From Ixodes scapularis (taxonomy: Eukaryota; Arthropoda; Arachnida; Ixodida; Ixodidae): 64,000 nucleotides of DNA. This document shows, one piece after another, positions 1 through 10,739 of this stretch (position 1 is its first letter; each line of letters opens with the position of its first letter). The stretch is from positions 172,728,995-172,792,994 of the forward strand of contig NW_024609835.1 of the NCBI RefSeq assembly GCF_016920785.2, written 5' to 3'. Both the position numbers and the translations under genes were made by a program. The notes under the pieces are model-generated. The model was not told where the DNA came from. It was given only the letters and a program-made list of their open reading frames with translations, and made no database searches.

Positions 1-837
1 GTCCTGCGCCTAGTCACTCGCGCCGACCCTGAAGCCACCGACGAAAAGAAGTTGCGGATCCTGATGCGAGGCGTACGAGATGACATCTTCGGAGGCCTCG
101 TCCGCAACCCGCCGACCACCGTCGAGACGTTTGTAACGGAGGCTACCAACATTGAACGGGCCCTGCTAGCACGAGCCGCTCACTTCCATCGAGCCCCTGC
201 CGTCGCTGCACCCACGCCGTCAAGCTGCGCCCTCAGCCCCAATATTCCGGGGATCCTAGAAATAGTCCAGGACATCGTCCGTGAAGAACTGAAGAAGCTG
301 ATACCTGCCGCCGAACGTCCAGCTTCACTCCCGATCGCCGAGATTGTTCGAGAAGAGGTCCAGCAAGCGCTCCAGCCAGACGTTCTCGCCAACGCCGCAG
401 CGGAACCACCAGCTGTGACCTATGCTGCCGTTGTTCGTCGTCCGCAGCCTCCTATTGCTCGGCAGTACCCATCTGCACTCCAACGAGAAGTCTCTTCGCC
501 GCAGTACGCGCCGCGCAAAAAGCAGCGTGGACTTCGAAAGACCGACGTGTGGCGCACGGATGACGGACGCCCGGTGTGCTTCCACTGCGGGGAGGCTGAT
601 CACGTTTACCGGAGGTGCCCCTACCGCCAGCTCGGCCTGCGAGGATTCGCTCCAAACGACCGTCGACCTCGTTTTGGAGAACGACCAAGGGACATCGAGG
701 AATACCTCCGTCGCCCTCCGTCACCAGCGCCCACCGCTCCACGAGGTTCCCGTTCTCCATCCCCCCGACGTTCCGCGTCGCCTTTCCGTCGGTCGGGCCG
801 TGACAGCCTGTTCCCCCTATCTCGTCGGGAAAACTAA
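1..837 (+). CDS. gag: Gag polyprotein of Ty3-type element (5' partial)
   Basis: The frame is open from the first base, so the start codon lies outside the window. Gag forms the cytoplasmic particle that packages the element RNA. The visible part has a capsid-like stretch (LMRGVRDDIFGGL) and a Pro/Ala-rich linker. It then has one CCHC zinc knuckle, CFHCGEADHVYRRC, at about 577-618, and a basic Arg/Ser/Pro-rich tail for RNA binding. It ends at TAA 835-837. The pol frame is open from 804, so the two overlap by 34 nt in the -1 relation, which suggests programmed -1 frameshifting. A C5 run and an A4 run lie in the overlap, but neither forms a textbook slippery heptamer. Confidence 0.9.
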   Translation, partial: VLRLVTRADPEATDEKKLRILMRGVRDDIFGGLVRNPPTTVETFVTEATNIERALLARAAHFHRAPAVAAPTPSSCALSPNIPGILEIVQDIVREELKKLIPAAERPASLPIAEIVREEVQQALQPDVLANAAAEPPAVTYAAVVRRPQPPIARQYPSALQREVSSPQYAPRKKQRGLRKTDVWRTDDGRPVCFHCGEADHVYRRCPYRQLGLRGFAPNDRRPRFGERPRDIEEYLRRPPSPAPTAPRGSRSPSPRRSASPFRRSGRDSLFPLSRREN

Positions 838-3800
838 GTGCGGCAACGCCTGGAGGTGCCGTTGCCGAAGACGACCCGAGTAAAGAGCCTCCAAGAACGC
901 CGGAGCGCTCCCACTCTCCCGACGCCACGCATCGCTACGACGCCCCTGCAACGGTGTCCAACAACCTAAACGTCGTCATCGACGGCCACGACGCATCGGC
1001 ACTCGTGGACACGGGAGCAGACTACTCAGTCTTGAGTGGGAGGCTCTCCCGCCGCCTTCGAAAAGTCATGACGCCGTGGGAAGGACCCCAAATACGAACC
1101 GCCGGAGGACATCTCATCACACCAGTCGGGAGATGCACTGCTCGCGTCGAGATCCATGGTGAAACGTGCCCTGTCAAGTTCGTCGTTCTGCAAGACTGTT
1201 CGAGGGACGTTATCCTCGGAATGGACTTTCTCTGCGAGTATGGCGCCGTCATCGACCTCGGAACAAACCGGCTGACGCTACGAAAACCTGCTCCACCAGC
1301 GGAGGTACCCCAAGCGACGTCACCCACGGTCCGAGTCCTCGAAAATCACGTAAACCTACCACCGCGGTCGAGTGTTTTCGTACTTGTCGGGATCGATGAA
1401 GCTTCCTGTGGCGAAGTTCTTCTCGAAGGAAGCCTCCAATTGCTCCTGGGAAGAGGCATAGGCGTCGCAAGGGGAGTAGCTGAACTTCAGGATGGGCGGA
1501 CTGTGGCCCTCGTGACGAACTTCCGAAACGAAACGCAACACCTCACGAAAGGTGCAGCCGTGGGCCACGTCGAGAAACTCCGAAACCCCGCCGAAATCAC
1601 CGCGATTACTGACGAATCCTCGCCGCCCCAGCAAGACAGTACGTCGCCAGCGCAGCTCGACATTGACCCTAAGCTTCCGGACCCTAAACGGCGTCAGCTG
1701 GTTAACCTCCTCGCAGAATACCGCGACTGCTTTGCGACGTCGTCGAAGGTGCGCCAGACCGCGGTTGCCAAGCACCGCATCGTTACCGAAGACGACGCGC
1801 GCCCTGTGCATCGATCGCCGTACAGAGTCTCCGCTAAGGAAAGGGAGGTGATCCATCAGCAAGTTCAAGAGATGCTGAATGACGACATAATTCAACCTGA
1901 AAGCAGTCCATGGGCCTCTCCAGTCGTGCTGGTTAAGAAAAAGGACGGAACTCTTCGGTTCTGCGTGGACTACCGGCAGCTCAACACGGTTACGAAGAAA
2001 GACGTCTACCCACTCCCGCGCATCGGCGACACTCTAGACCGGCTGCGCCACTCTCGATACTTTTCATCGATGGACCTGAAGAGCGGCTACTGGCAAATTG
2101 AGGTCGACGAACGGGACCGAGAGAAGACAGCCTTCGTCACGCCGGATGGACTGTACGAGTTCAAGGTGATGCCCTTCAGACTATGCACGGCGCCAGCAAC
2201 TTTCCAGCGTGTCATGGACACCGTACTGGCAGGGCTGAAGTGGCAGAGTTGTCTCGTCTACCTTGACGACGTCGTAGTATTTTCAGCTGACTTCGACGAG
2301 CACTTGAGACGACTCCGAGCTGTTCTTCAAGCCATTCAGACCGCCGGACTCACACTCAAGCCGTCAAAGTGCCGGTTCGCCTATGACGAACTGAAGTTCC
2401 TTGGCCACGTGGTTAGTAACGAAGGCGTCCGCCCAGACCCCGAGAAGACTCGCGCCGTCGCGGCATTTCCAGCGCCGACAGATAAGAAGGCCGTGCGAAG
2501 ATTCCTTGGACTTTGTGCCTCTTATCGACGCTTCGTTCGGGATTTTGCAAGGATTTCCGCACCACTTACGAATCTCACGAAGGACCCCGAGAAGTTCGAA
2601 TGGGCCGAGGAGCAACAGCAGGCATTCGACGAACTGAAACGACGACTCCAGACTCCTCCTGTGCTTGGACATTTCGACCAGGATGCGGAAACAGAAATTC
2701 ACACGGACGCAAGTAACGCGGGACTGGGCGCAGTACTAGTCCAAGTGCAAGAAGGCATCGAGCGAGTCATCGCCTACGCAAGTCGGACATTGTCCAAGGC
2801 GGAGAAAAATTACTCCACGACTGAGAAAGAATGCCTTGCGGTCGTCTGGGCAATAACGAAGTTTCGTCCGTACTTGTACGGGAGCCCGTTCCGTGTAGTC
2901 ACGGACCACCACTCGCTCTGCTGGCTTGCGAACCTGAAGGACCCGTCAGGACGCCTCGCTCGATGGAGTCTTAGACTACAAGAGTTCAACATGACAGAGG
3001 TCTATAAGTCAGGCCGCAAGCACAGCGACGCGGACTGCCTGTCCAGAGCCCCCGTCGAAACCCCTTCCGGCTGCAGCGACGACAATGACGACGAGTGCTT
3101 CCTAGGAGCAGTGAACACCGACGATATGGCACGACGTCAACGGGACGATCCTGAGCTGCGCGCATTAATCGAGCACCTGGAAGGGGGCAGGAGTACCGTG
3201 CCACGTGTCTTCTCACGAGTCCTACCGACCTTCGCCATCCGACAAGGTGTACTCTACAAAGAGAACTTCGGCGACAACAACACACCGTGGTTGCTGGTAA
3301 TCCCGAGTTGCCTTCGAGAGGAGATCTTCTAAGCCTGCCACGACGACCCGACATCCGGACACCTTGGTTACAGTCGGACACTGGCCCGTATTCGTGAAAA
3401 GTATTACTGGCCGAAGCTCCCCAAGACCGTCCACCTATACACACGATCATGCCACGAATGCCAGCGACGCAAGAAACCGCCGACAAGGCCGGCCGGACTT
3501 CTGCAGCCCATTTCTCCTCCAACTACACCCTTCCAGCAGATCGGAATGGATCTACTTGGTCCTTTTCCGCCTTCGACGTCGGGGAACCGCTGGATCATCG
3601 TCGCCACAGATTATCTCACGCGGTACGCCGAAACGAAAGCTCTTCCTTCAGGGACTGCTGTGGAAGTTGCCAAGTTTTTCATCGAGTCCATCGTCCTCCG
3701 GCACGGCGCTCCCGAAGTTCTGATTACAGATCGCGGATCTTCGTTCATGGCCCAGCTGACGCAAGAGATCCTTCGTCTCAGTGGCACCGGCGATCGTCGA

Positions 3801-4379
3801 ACCACTGCATACCACCCGCAGACCAACGGGCTGACCGAGCGACTCAACAAGACAATCGCCGATATGATCTCTATGTACGTCGACGTAGAGCACAAGACGT
3901 GGGACGAGGTGTTGCCCTACGTCACGTTTGCCTACAATACGGCGGTTCAGGAGACCACCGGATTCACCCCTTTCCAGCTGGTACATGGTCGGAAGGTAAC
4001 GACCATGCTGGACGCAATGCTGCCCCATGAGCCATCTGACAATGAGAGCGACGACGCCCAGGCGGTTGCTCAAAGCGCCGAAGAAGTCCGCCAGCTCGCG
4101 CGACTCATGATTCAAGACCAGCAACGCGTCGACGCGGGCCGCTACAACCTTCGTCGCAGGGTCGTTCACTTCCAGCCCGGAGACAGGGTGTGGGTGTGGA
4201 CGCCCATCCGTCGCCGCGGCCTCAGTGAGAAACTGCTGAAACGGTACTTTGGACCATACAAGGTACTTCGTCGCCTCGGCGAGCTGAACTACGAGGTGAT
4301 GCCCGACGGAAAAAGAACATCATCACGCCGCCCACCACGACCTGAAGTCGTCCACGTCGTGCGCTTGAAGCCGTACTAA
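804..4379 (+). pseudogene. pol: Pol polyprotein (protease-RT-RNase H-integrase) with one in-frame stop
   Basis: A single frame (codons in phase with 954) runs to 4379, interrupted only by TAA at 3330-3332. Domains in order: aspartic protease with LVDTGADYS (about 1000-1030); reverse transcriptase with the active-site motif VYLDDVV near 2260; RNase H beginning at HTDAS (about 2700); integrase zinc finger of HHCC type (about 3350-3470, ending SCHECQ); and a DDE catalytic core with ATDY, TDRGSSF and TERLNK. A GPY/F motif (FGPYKV, about 4250) lies near the end. The stop falls between RNase H and integrase. It is one base from a Glu codon, so a recent nonsense mutation is likely. Overlap with gag points to expression as Gag-Pol. 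Confidence 0.9.
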
Positions 4380-4461
4380 GCTCGATAGGACTGTGGATCT
4401 TATGTGTTTCAAATGACTCTTTAGTTTGCCGTTCTTTTTATGTGCTTTGTTTTGTTTTGGG

Positions 4462-4495
4462 ATGCATCGGGGCGATGCACTTTTTAAGGGGGAAG
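4462..4495 (+). promoter_or_regulatory. Hairpin plus polypurine tract before the 3' LTR
   Basis: A small stem-loop (TGCATCG, loop GGG, CGATGCA; 4462-4478) is followed by the purine run AAGGGGGAAG at 4486-4495. Position directly before the LTR is that of a plus-strand priming tract. The hairpin's role is unknown. Confidence 0.7.
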
Positions 4496-4899
4496 TAATG
4501 CCGCGAGCCAAGTAGGCAGCGCGGCCGTAGCCTAACGGTCATCGCGCTTGCCTCCCACGCGAAGGGCCAGGGTTCGATTCCTGGCCGCGGCTATGCATTT
4601 TTGTTAACACTGTAATGTGATGTTCTGGTGAAATCGAGAGCCGTCTAGCTGATTCGAGGTCAGAATTTTCTACGCGTCGAACCTTCTACGTCGAATGCTC
4701 CAGAAGCCAACGTGTGTACAAAAGCGGCTCCGCAGGCAAGCCGGAGCCAGTTTCGCCCCAGCGTTCGACTGTGCTGCTCCGCCACTTCGACGTCCGTGAC
4801 GCTCTGTTATTATCGTTGTACTCCTTTTATTTTTTGGCACAAGTTCGCCACATTAAACGTTTATTTCTTCCTGTTTATTTCCTATTTTTTGGTCACCGC
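4496..4899 (+). repeat. 3' LTR of the Ty3-type element
   Basis: It begins right after the polypurine tract (first TG at 4499) and runs into a T-rich, ATTAAA-containing stretch (about 4848-4895) resembling an LTR polyadenylation region. The end is set only by the start of LINE homology at about 4901, so it may be a few bases off, or the LTR may continue beyond the LINE. The 5' LTR is not in the window, so the pair cannot be compared. Confidence 0.6.
4521..4602 (+). tRNA. Degenerate tRNA-Gly(CCC)-like sequence inside the LTR
   Basis: The sequence has an A-box-like element (TAGCCTAACGG, 4528-4538) and a consensus B box (GGTTCGATTCC, 4571-4581). The anticodon loop CTCCCAC carries CCC, and a T5 run at 4598-4602 would stop RNA polymerase III. 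The anticodon and T arms resemble eukaryotic tRNA-Gly. The acceptor pairs at only five of seven positions, the D stem is poor and the T loop is one base too long. A tRNA pseudogene or tRNA-derived SINE head is therefore more likely than a working tRNA. Confidence 0.5.
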
Positions 4900-6341
4900 T
4901 CGTGAGAATATCGTATCAAAACATCTTCTCAGTTATCTAGATAGCAATGATTTCTTTTATCATTCGCAGCACGGGTTCTGAAAGGGCCTTTCTATTACAA
5001 CCCAGCTGATCGAAACTGTTCACGAGCTAGCCCAAACAATTAATCATCGCGGTCAGACTGACATTGTATTCTTAGAAGCTTTTGATAAAGTGTCTCATCA
5101 GAAGTTATTACTAAAACTGAACGCATTTTTTAAAAACACAAGCATAACACAATGGTTTCGTTCTTATCTAACTTCACGAGTGCAGTTTGTTGAGACCGGT
5201 GGTCGTACATCAAGTTTTGCTCCAGTCCTTTCTGGAGTGCCTCAGGGAAGTGTTTTTGGTCCGCTGTTATTTCTAATCTTTATAAATGACCTCTACAATG
5301 TAATTAACGTTCCCATACGATTGTTCGCAGATGACTGCGTGATATATAATAAAATTAGAACACCCGATGATCAGGCCGAATTAAATAGAAATCTACAAAA
5401 TATTAACAAATGGTGTCAAGATTGGCAAATGGTTTTAAATCCAGGAAAATCAGTCTTTATACAGTTACGAGGAAAAAACAATTTCTGAGGTGCGACTACT
5501 GTATCAACGAGCATGAACTCGCAAGGGCACAAGTACTTAGGCTTAACATTCACTTCAGTTTTACGTTGAAATGCTCATATAGACATGGTGTCTGCAAAAG
5601 CCAATAGATCGCTATGGTACCTAAGAAGAAACTAGTCGTATGCCTCACCGGGAGTAACAAACCTCGCCTATAAGAGCCTTGTTAGGCCAGTCATAGAGTA
5701 CGCCAAAATAGCATGGGATCCGCATACTATCACTAATGCATTTAAATTAGGAAACGTTCAGGGCTTAGCTGCTAGGTTCATTTATAACAAATACCGGCGC
5801 GATCATTCTCCTTCTGAGCTCTGTCAAGTGGCAAATCTTCAAACCCTCGAGTCTAGGACGCATTTTGAAAGATTAAAATTTATTTGTTTGATTAATAATG
5901 AATATTTAAAGATAAACAAAGATACTTATTTCCAAGTTCTTAAAGACGAAAAATTAAGGCACCGGCATAGTCTATAAATAAGAGAATATTCTGTGAAAAA
6001 CAATTGCTTTAAATTTAGTTTTTTCCCAAGAGCCATCAGGGAATGGAATAAACTGCCGAATGAAACGGTGACATCATCATCCATTACGACCTTCCTTCAC
6101 TGCATCGAAAACTTTTTGATATGTGCGAGTAACTGATGCGTATCGTGTGTATCGTCTTGATTAGCACGGGAAGTTATTAATGAAGTGTACGCATTTTTTA
6201 CGAAACCAAGCGAAATGCAGAACTATGCGTATTTACATCTGTTATCTTTTTACTTTTTATTGTTTGTACCTTCCACTCCTGTAATGGCCCTGCAATAGGG
6301 CTAACAGTATCAATAAATAAATATAAATAAATAAATACTCC
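4900..6341 (+). mobile_element. 5'-truncated LINE, CR1/L2-like
   Basis: The C-terminal half of a LINE reverse transcriptase, then a short 3' UTR ending in an AAATA-type microsatellite tail (about 6310-6340). The 5' end abuts the LTR without a gap, consistent with a truncated insertion into or beside the LTR. Confidence 0.85.
4901..6136 (+). pseudogene. LINE reverse transcriptase fragment, broken
   Basis: Coding similarity starts mid-domain with an ENIVSKHLLSYL-like stretch and continues through SGVPQGSVFGPLLF and the catalytic LFADDC (F-A-D-D). The C-terminal region ends in the FFPRAIREWNKLPN-type motif of Jockey/CR1/L2-like LINEs (family knowledge). It is broken by TGA at 4979-4981 where the family has Arg (CGA to TGA), by a stop at 5486-5488, and by several frame changes up to about 6136. 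The endonuclease half is missing. The product would have reverse-transcribed its own RNA at the nicked target; this copy cannot encode it. Confidence 0.85.
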
Positions 6342-6470
6342 CTTACAATTTAAAAACGCAGGGACTTGGTTGGCTCGCGGAACGCAACTAGTTTAATGGT
6401 CAATAGTCACAACTTGAAAACGCAGGGACTTTATTGGCTCTGCATTCACATTGATGGGACAGTAGCCTAT
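6342..6470. repeat. Imperfect direct repeat around an AAAACGCAGGGACTT core
   Basis: The core occurs at about 6352 and 6414, each followed by TTGGCTC. The repeat spacing is about 60 bp. No gene is seen. Confidence 0.5.
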
Positions 6471-6765
6471 TAAATTGAAAGGGAACTATAATCACACGCG
6501 CCCCGTCCCTCTATTTCTTCCTCTTTTACCCAATCATAAATTTCATATTTCGATTCGATGCGTTACGGTCGCATCCATGTAACCGCGGATATTATCTTCG
6601 CGCGACTCGCTTCGTAATTATTTTTCCGGCGTTCTGATTGGCTAAAACCAAAATCTCACTGGCCGTTCACGATGTCGGGCATACGCCCGCAACGCGATTT
6701 AATCTGCCCAGAAGCAAGAAATAATGCTGCCTTTTCCACCCATATTGTTTTCCCAGTCAACCATG

Positions 6766-6905
6766 CAAATGTGGCGGATCCAAGGGGGGGGGGGGATGCG
6801 GTGGGGGCGATCGCCCCCCCCCCCCATACGCCTCGCGAGGCAACTCCCCCCCCCCCCCCCCCCCCCGGGGTTCTTCGTCAGCTCGAAGAAAAAACGTAAG
6901 CAATC
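6766..6905. repeat. Repeat fragment with long G and C homopolymers
   Basis: GGCGGATCC is followed by G12 (6784-6795), then C12 (6814-6825) and C21 (6846-6866). The GGCGGATCC start resembles the hAT-like end at 8987-9000 in reverse. The proline-rich frames here are homopolymer artefacts. Confidence 0.5.
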
Positions 6906-8451
6906 GACGCGAGAAACAAAAGATTAAAACAGCGGTGGGTGGACGCGCCTGCTGGGCGCTTCCAAAGTGGGGTTTATCTCCGTCAAGGTCACGGTACGTC
7001 TTCCCGACAAGGACGGCGCCAGGAGTTTCGAAGTGGAGAGACAGTGGGGAGGCGCACCAAATATCAGGGTCCTCGACTGCTGGCACACTTGCAAACAAGG
7101 CCAGTACGTCGAGCACGGGGGGAAAATACCTTCAACATATCTAGTCCCCTTTCTCTCTCTGTCTCCCTCTCTCTCTTTGGGGGTTGTCTGCGAAATATTT
7201 GTGCCCTGAAAGCTCCAAAACGCAGACGTCAAGCAGCCTTCCTCAAGGGTAGCGGATTATCCTTCCTCTCTAGCGGCCGCCTTTTCATGTGCACTTTTCG
7301 TTTGATGGTTTCTTCGTGGTTCTGGGCTTGTCTTTCGGCATGTCTTGTTTGGCTTGCTTTGAGATGCTGTCGCCCACGGGCTCACTAAAGGTATCTTATT
7401 GGCACGGCGTGCTCATTGCCGAGGGAAGTGTGGAGGGGACGTACCGGGAGGAGACGTTCCAGGGGGGGCGGGGGGGGGGGGGGGATGCAGCTTGTACAAC
7501 CAGGAGACCAATTGCTTTTCTTCTCAACTGAGAGAGGAAGCAAATGCTCTGGGTACAGTGTAGTCTGGGTCTGAGCTTTTCCTGAAGACGCTCCGGACTT
7601 CCCCACGACCTTGGCTTAAACATAAGCCCGCTTTCGCCCTCGCCTCCATCCCTCGCTGAGGATCAGCGCCGCAGCGCGGAATACAGAAAGAAGCCGACGA
7701 GCGCCAGAAGGGGGAGATGTTTCCTCTAATGGGCTTCATACTGACTGCGGTACGACTTTTCGTGGCGGGAAGCTAATAAAAGAAAGATAAACGGTACGAG
7801 CACTCTAAAGGCTGGAGGCTGCTTACACGGGGTCCTCAACCATTTATTTGTATACAATGCCGTTTCAACTTAGGGTGGCGGGACATATTTTAGGAAAGGC
7901 GCCCGCTACCTCTTGTCTCCCCTTGGCGCCGTCTTTTCCAGTTAAACGCGGCTTCTGTAGATTGACGGCAGAGCTTTCGCGCGGCTTTGCAGGAGCGAAT
8001 ATGTGTGTGCCGAACGGACTTGGGGAAAACGAGGCCCTTTCAAAGATGCGGCTATACAAAAATTAAATAGACAGTGCCTGTGCCCGTTCGAGTGAACACC
8101 GACTCCCAGACATCCATGCTGCAGTCGTGATCGGCCTTTAGCCCAGTTGAGATTCGCCGACCTTACAACCGCTCTGCCCTATCATATCACTGCACCCGTC
8201 CTCTCGACCCTGACGAATGAGCTAACTACCCAGAAACAAGTAAGTGTTCCTTTGATACAGAAAATATCCAGACGAAGTGCAATTGAATATAATTTGGAAG
8301 GATCCATTGCTGGTTTAAGGTCTTGTCTAAGTTCAAATGTTATAGTTGCCGAACTGCAACATGCTTTGAAAAATATTCAACAATTATTCGCTTTCGTTCT
8401 CTCGAATTGTATCCAGAACACGTGAAAACACTAGTTTGGGTTGGCAATGCC
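6906..8451. other. No gene recognised
   Basis: Contains CT-rich DNA near 7150-7180 and a G15 run at 7470-7484. The frames are overlapping shadows without family motifs. Confidence 0.4.
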
Positions 8452-8699
8452 TCATGTGGTGAGCTCTGGACATTCCAAATATACGGCGAACAACCGACGA
8501 ACTTGCATGGCAGCGTTCGTTTCGCTCGCTGCGTCAACAGTGTTTTTGACGCCGCGAGCAGCGTCGAAGTCGCCGGGCCATTTTGTCGCTTGTTTGCAAC
8601 GTACTCGCTCCGCTGATTTAAGCCGCTCTTCCCGTTGCTGCAGCAGTTGTGCACTAGCTCCAACCAGAATGTCTGCCAAGGCAATGTCTTTAAGCTGCC
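8452..8699 (-). CDS. Possible terminal exon, unknown protein
   Basis: On the minus strand an AG acceptor (gtcgatttag) ends at 8700, followed by an open frame to a stop at 8452-8454. It reads with an ADILVGASAQLLQQREERLK-like helical, charged start. There is no ATG at the start, so it would need an upstream exon. No family is recognised. The composition looks protein-like, but that is the only support; it could be chance. Confidence 0.18.
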
Positions 8700-8924
8700 C
8701 TAAATCGACTGCTCACGTAGTGTCGGTCTGAAACCCAAATTTCAGAAAGGATAGTGTCACCACAATTCTTGAGATACTTACCTCCAGCGTGGTCACCCGA
8801 AAGGTTTTAATTCAAAGAGTTCATCCCCGACAGGTAAACCGATACAAAAGCTCTCAAGAATCTATATTATGTTGTCAGAGCTTAGTAAAAACGATAACTC
8901 CACAAAAAATATAAACATTCCTTC

Positions 8925-9000
8925 CTCCCCCCCCCCCCCCCTCCCGTCGTTTTACACCGAGGAACCGCCCCCCTAGAATGGAGGTCTGGATCCGCCCCTG
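8925..9000 (-). mobile_element. hAT-like repeat terminus
   Basis: Read on the minus strand, it begins CAGGGGCGGATCCAGACC and runs into a G15 tract (minus strand of C 8927-8941). CAGGGGCGG-type ends are common in animal hAT elements (family knowledge). No matching opposite end is seen nearby, so it is a fragment. Confidence 0.45.
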
Positions 9001-10332
9001 AACCTTACCCAGGTTCTTGCGCATAAAAGCGGATGGTTTGGGGATTCGACAGTCATATTTCTGTCGACAATTGCCAGTCTCTTCAAAAACCACCATTTAC
9101 TTTTTTTCTCGATCTGTCCAGACTATGATGATGATGATAGCGCAACAATATCGCCACCTCTAGGTCGATCACTAATCAATTAGACACCGAGCCTAAAAAC
9201 AAAAAAAAATCTATGCTGGGAATTTTTTACACGTGATGGTTAACGATTAAAACTCTTGAACAGCCCATGACTTTCTGAGCGACACTTGTGATGTATATAA
9301 ATGCTCTAAAATCTGGAAACGTGTGCAGTTACCATCGAGCTCGCCCGAGTAAATATGGTCAAGGTTGACGTCGACGACACCTCTGCTGGACGTAGCCATC
9401 GCAAAATCATCCGCAAACACAGATCTGTCCCTGCGCAACAGAAGGTGGAATGCCCTGGAAGCCAGGAAGTTCCAAGCTTCAGCACAACTAAAGAGCACAA
9501 AAATGAAGAATGCGCGCACACGTCAAGAACTGAAGGCAGCGGACAAACAACTGGTGAGCTTTTTCATACTGAACAGTATGTTTTGTTTATACTTCTTTGC
9601 TATGCACGCTTTGGTCAGTTCATCTTCTGAAAAAATTATATTCAGAGTTTTGCATATTTCAGTAGCTTCCATATGTTACTTTCAGTAAGTTCTGAGATAT
9701 CGTCTAGTGAGGTTTATACCCCAAATTATTTCAAGCATTCATTGTTTCCAGGTTTTTTGCTTGCAAAGAGCAATTAACTAATATATAGTACCTACCTTTT
9801 TTTAACTTTTGGCAGACACTTTGGTAAGTCGACTATATTAGTTTGACTTTACTATATTTAAAATCGTGCAATAAGCACATTTCAATTTCCAGTCTCGAAG
9901 CGAGGTTAAAAAACCATGACGCGCCGAAATCAACAAGGACGAAGACCAAGTAAAACAACACAAGGCGCTGAGTTGCCTTACTTCGTCAGAAGGGCACAGC
10001 GCGCCGCGAGAACAAAAATTACACACACCATTTGTAAAATATACACCCCATGTACTGAAAGAGGAGTTTCGATTGCCGAAAATATAACTGAAGTTTAATA
10101 TTACTGCCTGGTGATGAATGCTTGTCAAGATGAATGCCTACCAGCATTCATTATTAGCATATTGGTCATATGTATAGAGCAGCAGGAGCACTGGTCTATG
10201 TACCCATTTACAGCGAGGTAAGAAATAAATCTTTAGGACAAAGAAGACATTTAAGAAAAGAGTAAACATCACTCTCTGGCATTTATCAATCTTCGGCATG
10301 CGAAATTAAAACTGCGCTCTAAATTCGCATAA
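9001..10332. other. No gene recognised; one helical frame
   Basis: A plus-strand frame at 9365-9688 reads a Lys/Arg/Ala-rich helix ending near a possible donor (ACTG then GTGAGC at about 9552). It is also open on the opposite strand. A GATGAT microsatellite lies near 9125. I do not call a gene. Confidence 0.3.
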
Positions 10333-10733
10333 AGGCCCGTTCACACATGTGGGAGTCGGGACCCCTTTAGAAACGAGCGCCTATGAACCTCTTAATATTT
10401 TTTACGACGAGAGGAAACACTGGCGCCATCTATTGGGTAGCAGTATAAACTTGGCGGTCCGGCATATTTTCTATTTCTCTCGCGCATTATCCTTTCCTTA
10501 TTGACTCGAAAAAACTTTTGTCAGTGTTATGTACGAACCTGTCTCATAGGTACTACGCACATTTGACGTCGGAAATCCCGCGAAACTTTCGCTCTTATGA
10601 AATGCAGCCCCAGAGTCACCGCATAGATGGAGCCAGTGTACCAGTGTGTTCTCTCTTTCTAAGAAATTTTAAGAGGTTTCAACGGGTCTCGTCTCCCCCG
10701 GTCGTACTCGGTTGTAAGTGTGTGAACGGGCGT
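10333..10733. mobile_element. MITE with Harbinger-like ends
   Basis: The left end AGGCCCGTTCACACATG and the inverted right end ACGCCCGTTCACACAC are nearly identical over 15 bp. The flanks are TAA on the left and TTA on the right, matching the TWA preference of PIF/Harbinger but not each other. There is no coding content, so it is non-autonomous. Confidence 0.65.
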
Positions 10734-10739
10734 TTACGG

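Larger units (their letters stand above)
1..4899 (+). mobile_element. Ty3/gypsy-type LTR retrotransposon, 3' portion
   Basis: Gag, protease, reverse transcriptase, RNase H and integrase lie in Ty3 order, followed by a polypurine tract and a 3' LTR. The 5' LTR, primer-binding site and N-terminal gag lie left of the window. Integrase after RNase H and a GPY/F-like motif near the integrase C-terminus are family knowledge that places it in Metaviridae. No env-like frame follows integrase. One in-frame stop interrupts pol, so this copy is probably inactive but not old: the rest of the frame is intact over 3.5 kb. Confidence 0.93.

Noticed and set aside
6757..7116. Pro/Gly-rich frames on both strands
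   Set aside because: They are translations of G and C homopolymers.
9247..9688. Gene with signal-peptide-like minus frame or coiled-coil plus frame
   Set aside because: Both strands are open over the same bases and neither has paired splice signals.
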